A DNA stretch of 31,943 nucleotides from Desulfuromusa sp. Lineage in GTDB: Bacteria; Desulfobacterota; Desulfuromonadia; Desulfuromonadales; Geopsychrobacteraceae. Location of the stretch: assembly GCA_021647765.1 (NCBI GenBank), contig JAKIUD010000037.1, forward strand, positions 1-31,943, read 5' to 3'. The number at the start of each line of letters is the position of its first letter. Positions within the stretch are counted from its first letter, which is position 1. The notes beneath the pieces were generated by a model. The model saw only the letters and a list, made by a program, of their open reading frames with translations. It was not told the origin of the DNA and ran no database searches. Both the position numbers and the translations under genes were made by a program. This document shows positions 1-6,631 of the stretch, piece after piece.

Positions 1-44
1 GCGCCTTCATCGGGAAACCTATTGCGAAACTGATTTAGATTCAT
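1..44 (-). CDS. Transposase N-terminus (partial), IS1595-like
   Basis: Read on the minus strand, the first bases hold an ATG (42-44) preceded by a strong ribosome binding site, AAGGAGG, 7 nt upstream, and 14 full codons giving MNLNQFRNRFPDEG before the window ends. This N-terminus resembles the start of IS1595-family transposases, which commonly begin with an M-N-hydrophobic-x-x-F-x-x-x-F-x-x-E-x-x-C pattern leading into a zinc ribbon. The family call is recognition from a very short stretch and is therefore tentative. That a translated gene starts here is well supported by the Shine-Dalgarno and ATG. The gene runs leftwards out of the window, divergent from the TraB-like gene. Confidence 0.45.
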   Translation of the reverse strand, partial: MNLNQFRNRFPDEG

Positions 45-99
45 GGATATACCTCCTTGTGGAGCTATTATCCATCACAACAATGTCAGACTATGTCAC

Positions 100-126
100 A
101 TCCACCTTTGTTTGGTGGATAGAACC
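100..126. repeat. Inverted repeat between transposase start and TraB-like gene
   Basis: A perfect 7 bp inverted repeat, ATCCACC (100-106) and GGTGGAT (114-120), encloses the loop TTTGTTT. Read on the minus strand, 126-114 is GGTTCTATCCACC, which could be the terminal inverted repeat of the insertion sequence whose transposase starts at 44. The other end of the element is outside the window, so this cannot be confirmed here. Alternatives are a terminator-like hairpin or chance. Confidence 0.3.
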
Positions 127-156
127 GTATTCTTATTATCTGTTCGGAGGAAAAAA

Positions 157-1341
157 TTGACAGATTTATCGACAACCAGCAACGATTATACGTCCCTACG
201 TGTGGATGATAAAGAAATTGTTCTCGTTGGTACCGCTCACATTTCACAAGACTCAGTGGAAACTGTCATTCGTACAATTGATGACGTGCTTCCTGACACT
301 GTGTGTGTCGAATTGGATGTCCAGCGCTATCAATCATTGATCAATGAAAAAGGATGGGAATCTCTTAACTTAAAAGACCTTATCAAGAAAAAACAGGTTC
401 CTTTTCTGCTGACCAATCTGGCACTTTCATCCTATCAAAAACGGATGGGATTACATACCGGGGTTAAGCCGGGTGCTGAATTAGCCGCAGCGGCTCGAAC
501 CGCAGAAGAACGGGGAATGGAAGTTGAACTGGTTGATCGGAATATTCGTACCACGCTACTGCGAGTCTGGCGAAAAACCGGGCTATGGAACAAGATGAAA
601 GTAATGGCAGCGCTGTTCGGGAGTTTGTTTGAAAAACAGGAACTAAACGAAGAAGAGCTCGCCAAGTTACGTGAAAATGATACACTGTCAGGAATGCTTG
701 ATGAGATGGGCAAACTCCTCCCTTCAGTCAAGCAAATCCTGGTTGATGAACGTGATACTTACATGGCCTACCATATCCGCAACGCCCCAGGAGAAAAAAT
801 CCTCGCAGTTGTCGGGGCAGCTCACCTTCCTGGAATTATTCGTCAGTTGCAAGGGGATGAAATCGACCCTGAAACAATTGCTGAGATATCCACCATCCCC
901 CCAAAAACAACTTTTTCTAAAATAATTCCATGGTTGATTCCAGGAATCGTGGTAGCACTATTTATTGGTGGCTTTTTTTTCGGTAATCGTGACCAATTAG
1001 CCAATGCAGCCACAGCCTGGATTCTTGCGAACGGGCTCTTTTCTGCGCTGGGGGCGCTGTTGGCTCTTGGACATCCAGTCACCATTATCAGTGCTTTTGT
1101 TGCTGCCCCAATCACTTCACTCAACCCGACCATTGGTGCTGGATTTGTTACTGGGTTAGTACAATCTTTTATTGCCCCACCAACAGTCCATGACATGGAA
1201 CATGTTGGTGAAGATTTGATGACATTTAAAGGTTGGTGGCAAAACCGCCTGGCCAGAGTATTATTAGTTTTTCTCTTTTCGTCCATCGGTTCATCCATCG
1301 GTACCTTTGTTGCGCTAGGCTGGCTGAAAAATCTATTTTAA
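157..1341 (+). CDS. TraB/PrgY family membrane protein
   Basis: TraB-family proteins carry an N-terminal domain related to the TIKI/EreA-like hydrolase fold, named after the enterococcal pheromone-shutdown protein TraB; the biochemical role in proteobacteria is unknown. Visible are the early GTAHIS motif just after the start, a VELD segment, the GAAHLPGI motif before residue 240, and three or four hydrophobic membrane segments in the last 120 residues. The frame is open from 43, but I choose the TTG at 157 (394 aa): CGGAGG (145-150) lies 6 nt upstream, and residues encoded before it do not look like the family. It is the first of four closely spaced plus-strand genes; the rhomboid gene follows after 36 nt. 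The family assignment is firm, the function is not. Confidence 0.85.
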   Translation: MTDLSTTSNDYTSLRVDDKEIVLVGTAHISQDSVETVIRTIDDVLPDTVCVELDVQRYQSLINEKGWESLNLKDLIKKKQVPFLLTNLALSSYQKRMGLHTGVKPGAELAAAARTAEERGMEVELVDRNIRTTLLRVWRKTGLWNKMKVMAALFGSLFEKQELNEEELAKLRENDTLSGMLDEMGKLLPSVKQILVDERDTYMAYHIRNAPGEKILAVVGAAHLPGIIRQLQGDEIDPETIAEISTIPPKTTFSKIIPWLIPGIVVALFIGGFFFGNRDQLANAATAWILANGLFSALGALLALGHPVTIISAFVAAPITSLNPTIGAGFVTGLVQSFIAPPTVHDMEHVGEDLMTFKGWWQNRLARVLLVFLFSSIGSSIGTFVALGWLKNLF

Positions 1342-1377
1342 TCTAGGCAACCTACGCCATTTAACAGGAGCTTCATT

Positions 1378-2115
1378 TTGAACGCATATCACCGCAAGCA
1401 GCAGTTTTTTCTCAAATCCTCACTGCGTGGAAATACTCTCGTCCAAATACTCATTTACGCCAACCTTATCCTTTTCACCCTGATGGTTCTCCATGGCACC
1501 ATTCTTGGTTTTGGTATGCAGGCAATTATGCGTCCATCCCCGCAACTGTTGGTTCATTGGGGAGGACAGTACTGGCCGATGGTTCTGGAAAATGGTGAGT
1601 GGTGGCGCTGTATTACCTATGCTTTTACTCACGGCGGTCTGATCCACCTGGGATTCAACATGGTTGTCCTTTACCAGGTTGGTCCTCTATTGGAATCTGA
1701 AATTGGTTGGACTCGCCTCCTGACTGTTTATACTTTTGCAACTCTCATTGCTACCGTCGCTGGTCTTTTTTGGCACCCTGTTACCGTCGTGATTGGCGCA
1801 TCTGGAGCAATCTTTGGTTTGATTGGATTCTCTGTCAGTTATTACCATCGGGTTGGTGGTAGCATCGGTATTCAACGCCGTAATTTTATGTTTCAGTGGG
1901 CTTTGATGGCTTTTATTTTCGGTTTTATTGTTGGTGCTGATAACGCTGCCCATTTTGGTGGTGCAATTGCGGGAGCTGCTCTTGGTTGGTTTATGCCAGT
2001 CAGTGTCCGTGATCAACGTAAAACAGAAAAACTATTTAAAGGGATTGCCATTATCTGCGCCCTGATAACCATCGTCAGCATTGCCTTCATCCCAATTTCC
2101 TGGTTCATAAGTTAG
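1378..2115 (+). CDS. Rhomboid family intramembrane serine protease
   Basis: Intramembrane serine protease that cleaves transmembrane substrates within the bilayer. The expected signatures are present: an HGGLIHLGFNM segment (HxxxxHxxxN) in TM2, the catalytic serine in GASGAIFG (Ser142), and the partner histidine in NAAHFGGAIAG (His192). About six membrane segments are visible and the length of 245 aa suits a bacterial rhomboid core. The start is a TTG at 1378 with CAGGAG 7 nt upstream; the next in-frame ATG would remove part of the first membrane segment. It lies between the TraB-like gene and ybaK, and its stop codon overlaps the ybaK ribosome binding region. The substrate is unknown. Confidence 0.9.
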   Translation: MNAYHRKQQFFLKSSLRGNTLVQILIYANLILFTLMVLHGTILGFGMQAIMRPSPQLLVHWGGQYWPMVLENGEWWRCITYAFTHGGLIHLGFNMVVLYQVGPLLESEIGWTRLLTVYTFATLIATVAGLFWHPVTVVIGASGAIFGLIGFSVSYYHRVGGSIGIQRRNFMFQWALMAFIFGFIVGADNAAHFGGAIAGAALGWFMPVSVRDQRKTEKLFKGIAIICALITIVSIAFIPISWFIS

Positions 2116-2125
2116 GAAAACTTCT

Positions 2126-2608
2126 ATGGCCAGAGATAAAGTTCCTGCAACTCCAGCGATCCGGTTATTAAAACAGCACAAAGTTAAGTTTATCCCCCGT
2201 TTCTATAAATATGAGGACAGAGGGGGGACAAAAACCAGCTCCAGAGAATTGCAAGTCGATGAGCATGAGGTGATCAAGACTCTGGTGATGGAGGATGAGC
2301 AGCAGCGCCCATTTATCGTGCTGATGCACGGTGATTGCGAAGTCTCGTTGAAGCACCTGGCACGCCAGTTGAGGGTTAAAAAAATTACCACATGTTCAGT
2401 AGCTAAAGTCGATAGCCTGACCGGATATCAAACCGGAGGGATTTCCCCCTTTGGCACCCGTCAACCCTTGCCGATTTTTATGGAAGAAACTATCGGAAAA
2501 CTTGACAGATTGCTTATCAATGGCGGTCGTCGCGGATTGCTGATAGAAATAGCTCCAGAAATCCTGACCGATATTCTTAACCCGACACCAGTATCTGTCG
2601 CCATTTAA
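2126..2608 (+). CDS. ybaK: YbaK/EbsC family Cys-tRNA(Pro) deacylase
   Basis: Members hydrolyse mischarged aminoacyl-tRNA in trans; YbaK of E. coli removes cysteine from tRNA(Pro) after ProRS mischarging. The 160 aa protein has the length and motifs of the family: TPAIRLLKQHKV at the N-terminus, E-x-x-K-T-L near residue 50, TGYQTGGISPFG (the substrate pocket GGxSP motif) and NGGRRGLLIEI near the C-terminus. ATG at 2126 follows 10 nt after the rhomboid stop, with AGGAAAA overlapping that stop. The context suggests a small translation and protein quality set with the neighbouring protease and deacetylase. Specificity for Cys-tRNA(Pro) is inferred from similarity; other YbaK-like deacylases edit different tRNAs. 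Confidence 0.88.
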   Translation: MARDKVPATPAIRLLKQHKVKFIPRFYKYEDRGGTKTSSRELQVDEHEVIKTLVMEDEQQRPFIVLMHGDCEVSLKHLARQLRVKKITTCSVAKVDSLTGYQTGGISPFGTRQPLPIFMEETIGKLDRLLINGGRRGLLIEIAPEILTDILNPTPVSVAI

Positions 2609-2622
2609 TCTGGAGGCAATTC

Positions 2623-3447
2623 ATGATCGACTCACGCCATACTGAAGCTGCCGAGGAAATTCGTCATGCCAATGCCTTGGTGATTACTGCTGGAGCTGGC
2701 ATGGGCGTTGATTCAGGGCTGCCAGACTTTCGTGGCAATCATGGATTCTGGAACTCTTACCCCATGTATGAGCGCTTGGGACTCAGTTTTATTCAAGCCG
2801 CTAACCCCGAACATTTTGAAGATGATCCCCATTTTGGTTGGGGCTTCTACGGTCACCGTACCAATCTATACCGTGAAGCTATTCCCCATTCCGGCTTTCG
2901 AATACTTCTGGATTGGATCAAAAACTTTGATCTCGATTATTTTGTCGCCACATCAAATGTCGACGGACAGTTTCAGAAAGCCGGGTTCCCTGAAGATCGG
3001 ATTCTTGAAGTCCATGGTTCAATCCATCATTTACAATGCACCGTTCCCTGTCATCACAATATCTGGCCAAATGAGGCTGTGTACGACATTGATGAGACAA
3101 CTATGCGCGCAAAAAATGTCCCCACATGCCCAAAATGCCAACGTGTAGCAAGACCCAATATTCTGATGTTTGGAGATTATTCGTGGTTATCTAAACGCTC
3201 TGCTATTCAGGAAGAAAATTTTGACGATTTCTTACAACATAATAAAAACAATCCAATGGTTGTGATTGAAATTGGTGCCGGATCAGCCATACCAACAATT
3301 CGCCACCTCAGTGAACAACTGGGGCAACAACAACAGACAAATGTGATAAGGATCAACCCCCGCGAGCCACAAATCAGAGCCCCACATCTCTCCTTTTCTG
3401 GAGGTGCTGTTGAGATATTAAGTCAAATCCAGGATAGTTTGAAATAA
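2623..3447 (+). CDS. SIR2 family NAD-dependent protein deacetylase
   Basis: Sirtuin-type enzyme removing acyl groups from lysines with consumption of NAD. The NAD-binding motif reads GAGMGVDSGLPDFRG rather than the classical GAGISxxSGIPxFR, the second motif is TSNVDGQFQKAG in place of TQNIDxLHxxAG, the catalytic histidine sits in EVHGS, and four cysteines (CTVPC and CPKC) form the structural zinc site. A later GAGSAIPTIR is the third nucleotide-binding motif. At 274 aa it is full length. The start ATG has GGAGG 6 nt upstream. It closes the TraB-rhomboid-ybaK-sir2 series, 14 nt after ybaK. The Asn and Asp of the active site are retained, so it should be catalytic, but the variant motifs put it outside the CobB type and its preferred acyl group is unknown. 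Confidence 0.85.
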   Translation: MIDSRHTEAAEEIRHANALVITAGAGMGVDSGLPDFRGNHGFWNSYPMYERLGLSFIQAANPEHFEDDPHFGWGFYGHRTNLYREAIPHSGFRILLDWIKNFDLDYFVATSNVDGQFQKAGFPEDRILEVHGSIHHLQCTVPCHHNIWPNEAVYDIDETTMRAKNVPTCPKCQRVARPNILMFGDYSWLSKRSAIQEENFDDFLQHNKNNPMVVIEIGAGSAIPTIRHLSEQLGQQQQTNVIRINPREPQIRAPHLSFSGGAVEILSQIQDSLK

Positions 3448-3508
3448 TATCAATGGATTATATCTCTATACCAGAAAGTTAAGATAACAAATTTACTAAT
3501 TATTTGCG

Positions 3509-3537
3509 TTGACAAAAGTTTAATATAATGTGAATAT
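3509..3537 (+). promoter_or_regulatory. Candidate sigma-70 promoter
   Basis: TTGACA (3509-3514) is followed after 17 nt by GAATAT (3532-3537), preceded by TG as in an extended -10 element. A better -10 match, TATAAT at 3524-3529, is only 9 nt from the -35 and would need a different upstream box. This promoter would serve the MshEN-receiver gene at 3749. A ribosome binding site GAGGAG (3556-3561) lies just downstream but now leads into repeat A. Confidence 0.35.
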
Positions 3538-3566
3538 ACCAATCATTAGTAATGCGAGGAGAATCC

Positions 3567-3674
3567 GTATGGCTTTAGTCTAAAAACAGCTGGCAACAAA
3601 TACGGGGCTGTCCCAGGCTTTTGCGACGTGAACCACCGCGGTTCTTCGTGGCTCGTAAACTTTCTGGACAGTCC
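3567..3674 (-). repeat. Palindromic intergenic repeat, copy A (shortened)
   Basis: Copy A lies in the opposite orientation to copies B-E. Its recognisable part runs from the end motif GTATGGCTTTAG (3567-3578; compare GAATGGCGCTAG of copies B and D) to GGACAGTCC (3666-3674). Compared with copy D the inner arms are missing on both sides, so that one GGGGCTGTCCC arm and one GGACAGTCC arm remain and can still pair. The shortening is therefore roughly symmetrical around the loop. The central hairpin survives in the minus-strand reading as GCGGTG-GTTCA-CGTCGC with two G-T pairs. The far end beyond 3674 is too diverged to delimit. Confidence 0.75.
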
Positions 3675-3748
3675 AGAGATTAACTTAATCCAGTACCAAT
3701 CGGGGGAATCTTTCAACCTTTCAAAAACCTGACTGCGAGAAATCAACT

Positions 3749-4582
3749 ATGGCCAGAAAAAAAATGGGTGAAATCCTGATTGACAACGAAGTTATCTCTC
3801 AGAATGATTTAGAACAGGCTCTACTCAGACAAAAAGGAACCAACAAACCAATTGGAAAAATCCTTGGAGATATGGAAGTTATCCTTGAAGAGGATGTCGC
3901 GAAAGCACTTTCTACTCAGTTCGGCTTTCCCTATGTAAAAAGGTTTTCCAGGCACAAATTTCCACAAAATGTTCTCGATAAAATTGAGACAGAATCAGCC
4001 CTGGCTCATCTTATTTTCCCGTTAAAGATTGACAATAAAACTCTCTATCTGGCGATGTCGAACCCTCTGGATATGGCTCTACAGAGCGATCTCTCTTTTA
4101 AATTGGCAATGCGTATCTCACCCTGCGTTGCAACCCCGGATGAAATCAAAGCAGCAATCAAAAAACACTATCTCGCTGAAATTCCAGAAGACCAAGAGAA
4201 CTCTACTCAGATTATCCTCCTGGTGGACAATCAGGATATTGCCTTAAATGCCGCAGAAGCGGCTCTTAAAAAAGGGGGGTACTCGATCTATAAAGCTCAA
4301 AATGGGGCTGAAGGATTAAAAATTGCGACTCAGCTCAAACCTCATCTGATCATTACCGATATCGTCATGCCACGAATGGATGGTATTGAAATGTTCAGAG
4401 CACTAAAGACCAACGGTGAAATTGGCAATATTCCGGTCATTGCCCTCTCTGCAAAAACAGCAGCAGAGGAAGAGTATAAATTGTTGGAGATGGGTTTCTT
4501 TGATTTTATTGCAAAACCAATCAACCCGACCCGACTATTAGCCAGAGTGAGAAGAGCCCTTAGAGATGATAATCAAAAATAG
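3749..4582 (+). CDS. MshEN-domain / response-regulator receiver fusion protein
   Basis: Residues about 1-145 match the N-terminal domain of GspE/PilB/MshE-type ATPases (MshEN; LGEIL/IGKIL-type repeats, L-x-x-A-L-x-x-Q segments, FGFPYV). In MshE and some relatives this domain binds cyclic di-GMP. Residues about 153-273 form a CheY-like receiver: LLVDNQD at the first acidic site (one acidic residue replaced by Asn), phospho-acceptor Asp in TDIVMPRMDG, Ser in ALSAK and Lys in KPINP. There is no ATPase or DNA-binding domain, so it should act by protein contact. The ATG at 3749 has only a weak GCGAG upstream; an ATG five codons later is possible. Repeat A separates it from a strong ribosome site and a candidate promoter. 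It may connect c-di-GMP and phosphorelay signals to motility, but that is inference. Confidence 0.8.
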   Translation: MARKKMGEILIDNEVISQNDLEQALLRQKGTNKPIGKILGDMEVILEEDVAKALSTQFGFPYVKRFSRHKFPQNVLDKIETESALAHLIFPLKIDNKTLYLAMSNPLDMALQSDLSFKLAMRISPCVATPDEIKAAIKKHYLAEIPEDQENSTQIILLVDNQDIALNAAEAALKKGGYSIYKAQNGAEGLKIATQLKPHLIITDIVMPRMDGIEMFRALKTNGEIGNIPVIALSAKTAAEEEYKLLEMGFFDFIAKPINPTRLLARVRRALRDDNQK

Positions 4583-4604
4583 CATAAAGCTTAAAAGCTA
4601 TTTT
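4576..4604 (+). terminator. Weak hairpin at the end of the MshEN-receiver gene
   Basis: AAAATAGC (4576-4583) and GCTATTTT (4597-4604) form an 8 bp AT-rich stem around a 13 nt loop, and the stop codon lies inside the 5' arm. The stem is too AT-rich for a convincing intrinsic terminator, and the next element downstream, repeat B, offers a stronger one. Confidence 0.3.
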
Positions 4605-4626
4605 GTAGCAATCTCGGAACCGTCCC

Positions 4627-4807
4627 GAATGGCGCTAGTTCAAGCAGTATTGCAGTGAACTCGGGACTGTCCCCAGCTCCATCGGGGGCTGTCCCAAGAG
4701 TTTACGAGCCATGAAACTGTGGTGGTTCGCACCGCAAAAACCTGGGACAGCCCCATGCGGGGACAGTCCCGATTTTGCTGCTAGCGACCTTTCAGCTAGC
4801 GACATTC
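4627..4807 (+). repeat. Palindromic intergenic repeat, copy B (complete, 181 bp)
   Basis: Bounded by GAATGGCGCTAG (4627-4638) and CTAGCGACATTC (4796-4807), inverted repeats with one mismatch. Inside are four arms: GGGACTGTCCCC (4663-4674), GGGGGCTGTCCC (4684-4695), GGGACAGCCCC (4744-4754) and GGGGACAGTCCC (4759-4770). Arm 1 is a perfect 12 bp complement of arm 4, and arm 2 pairs with arm 3. Alternatively arms 1+2 and 3+4 form two successive hairpins. The last arm is followed by GATTTTGC. The copy lies between the convergent MshEN-receiver gene and mogA and could terminate the former. Confidence 0.9.
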
Positions 4808-5069
4808 AGGGTTCTCCCTCTTAATATTTATGGCTGAAAATTACGATTCAGAAGCCAGAAAACGGACTCATTTCAGAGCGGATCAGGCTCAATTTAATTG
4901 CTTAAATTTTATGCAAAGAGGAAAAAGGCAAGTCATCATAGGGATTATATTTGCCTGATAACCAGTTTTACACAGTGCTATCCACAGCATCTGTTCACAG
5001 TTTCCACTAATTGGAAATATCGCTATAATTTAAACTGCTTAAACAATAACAAACACAATCTTATTAACT
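4808..5069. other. AT-rich intergenic region without a recognised gene
   Basis: Between repeat B and the end of mogA lie 262 bp of AT-rich sequence with no convincing reading frame or RNA gene. It contains CTATCCACA (one mismatch from a DnaA box), TGTTCACAG close by, and a TATAATTTAAACTGCTTAA stretch. The genes on both sides converge, so no promoter is expected. Confidence 0.5.
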
Positions 5070-5570
5070 CTAATCAACACCACAATCAGCTGGATCACCA
5101 TTCAATTTGGCCAAAGCATGCGGAAGAACCGGTAACAGCACGGCAAAATTTTCTCGAGCCGCCCGAGGGCTGCCAGGCAGGTTGATAATCAAGGTTTTCT
5201 GCCGTACCCCGACCAAAGCTCGGGACAGCATGGCACGGGGGGTCTTGCCCATACTGGCAGCCCGCATTGCTTCCGCCATACCGGTCACTTGATAATCCAG
5301 AACAGCTTCAGTCGCCTGAGGGGTAACATCTCTTGGGCTCAGACCTGTACCACCCGTTGTCAGAATAACATTGAGGTTTAGATCATCAACCCAGCTTTTT
5401 AACATCATGATGATCTTGTCCAAATCATCGGCAATCACCTGATAACGAGCAACATTTCCCAATTCAGAGACCAACTCAGCCAGCAGGGGTCCGCTTTCAT
5501 CTTCACGGTCGCCACAAGCGCCCTTGTCCGAAAGGGTTAAAATTCCAATCCGGTAATTATCTCCTGTCAT
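5070..5570 (-). CDS. mogA: Molybdopterin adenylyltransferase (MogA/MoaB type)
   Basis: Adenylylates molybdopterin before molybdate insertion in molybdenum cofactor synthesis. The 166 aa protein shows the family's motifs: LTLSDKG near the N-terminus, TTGGTGLSPRDVTPQAT (phosphate-binding loop), MAEAMR, and LINLPGSP-type IINLPGSPRAARE near the C-terminus. An upstream ATG at 5585 is in frame, but the ATG at 5570 has AAGGAG 6 nt upstream and is the better start. It is the last gene of a minus-strand group after a SPOR protein and an uncharacterised protein; 28 nt separate it from the latter. MogA and MoaB homologues cannot be told apart securely from sequence alone; the length and motif spacing fit either. 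Confidence 0.88.
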   Translation of the reverse strand: MTGDNYRIGILTLSDKGACGDREDESGPLLAELVSELGNVARYQVIADDLDKIIMMLKSWVDDLNLNVILTTGGTGLSPRDVTPQATEAVLDYQVTGMAEAMRAASMGKTPRAMLSRALVGVRQKTLIINLPGSPRAARENFAVLLPVLPHALAKLNGDPADCGVD

Positions 5571-5598
5571 CAACAACTCCTTCATTTCTTCTACCTGA

Positions 5599-6624
5599 TT
5601 AGCGTTTCCTCGTCATTTGCATACGCCTGGCATTATTTACAATTGCCTGACCAACCTCTCGGCTCTTAGCTAGTTCCTTGATATCTTTTTCAGATAAAAA
5701 GGTCATATAGCGCATCGCTGTTTGCAGAGGAGTCCGCGGGTGGACAACCAAAGCCTTTTTCATCTCATAAAGTTTAACCCAATCCCGGTTAAGCAGAATA
5801 ATTCGAATTAATTCATCACTGCTACTACGATTTTTTGCAACGTTTAAAACCTCACCTTCGGAAATTCGGGGGTTTTTTAAAACAGCAGTATTGACCTGCT
5901 TGTTGGACTCACGAATCAACAATGTGCGCCACTCTTTATCACCAGTCAAGGCCATCTTGATTTTATCGGCAACCGACATTTCCTGAAGCTCCTGATATTT
6001 AGAGAGAACTTCTTCTTCAAGCTCTTCATCATCAAGAGTATCGACATCCTCACCTTCCGTGCTGGCAGCAACCTGTTGCTTTTCAACAACTGGTTCTGGC
6101 TCTACAACCGTCGGCTCCACCCAACCAAGGCGCTGTTTCATTAATTTGTCAGCGTGGGTATTGTTAATGATCGCAGTTCTTAAAACATCGGTCTTACGTA
6201 AAATTTCATCATTGTGTGAAAGCATGTCCAGCACAGCACCGGAGCTGTTTTCAGCCAGAAATAATAAACTCTTAATTCCGATCATTCGATGTGATAATGC
6301 TGTCTGCATTACTACAGAATCCTGATAACGCAATTTCACAATCAAATCAATAATCGAGGGGTGGAGTTCAGGCTGACTTAATGCCGCTAATAATATTTGT
6401 GCCGGGAGAGTTTGCAGGGTACTTAAGGCTTCTTCCTTAAGCTCTAAATTTTCACCATGATAAAAAACAAACAGAACTGTCACCAAATTATGCCCGGACA
6501 TTGGTAACGCACCACGAGCAGCAGCCAGACGGACACTGTGCCCGCCCCACTTGCTCATGATCTTGGCAACTTCTGCCGGAATGACAATCTGAACTTTTTC
6601 TGTCCCTTGCTGATTCTCAGTCAA
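5599..6624 (-). CDS. Conserved alpha-helical protein of unknown function
   Basis: I do not recognise a named family. The 341 aa product has two helical halves (about 1-170 and 205-341) separated by an acidic, low-complexity linker rich in E, V and D (about 172-210). The halves contain repeated Leu/Ile/Ala-rich helices and NxxI/NPRI-type turns reminiscent of HEAT or leucine-repeat-variant solenoids. There is no signal peptide or membrane segment. Start is a TTG at 6624, with GAGG from the overlapping stop of the SPOR gene 5 nt upstream, which suggests translational coupling. Its position between a SPOR cell-envelope protein and mogA is the only functional hint. A protein-interaction role is possible but unproven. 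Confidence 0.7.
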   Translation of the reverse strand: MTENQQGTEKVQIVIPAEVAKIMSKWGGHSVRLAAARGALPMSGHNLVTVLFVFYHGENLELKEEALSTLQTLPAQILLAALSQPELHPSIIDLIVKLRYQDSVVMQTALSHRMIGIKSLLFLAENSSGAVLDMLSHNDEILRKTDVLRTAIINNTHADKLMKQRLGWVEPTVVEPEPVVEKQQVAASTEGEDVDTLDDEELEEEVLSKYQELQEMSVADKIKMALTGDKEWRTLLIRESNKQVNTAVLKNPRISEGEVLNVAKNRSSSDELIRIILLNRDWVKLYEMKKALVVHPRTPLQTAMRYMTFLSEKDIKELAKSREVGQAIVNNARRMQMTRKR

Positions 6625-6631
6625 ATAAGCC

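Noticed and set aside
3509..3529. TTGACA plus TATAAT as a promoter
   Set aside because: The spacing is 9 nt, too short for sigma-70; the TTGACA is kept only with the weaker -10 at 3532.
4627..4807. CRISPR array or tRNA-like element as an explanation for the repeats
   Set aside because: Copies are dispersed, not tandem with spacers, and no tRNA T-loop or acceptor features are present.
4970..5005. CTATCCACA and TGTTCACAG as a possible replication origin with DnaA boxes
   Set aside because: Only one near-match to the DnaA box, no cluster, no dnaA/dnaN or gidA neighbours, and located between convergent genes.
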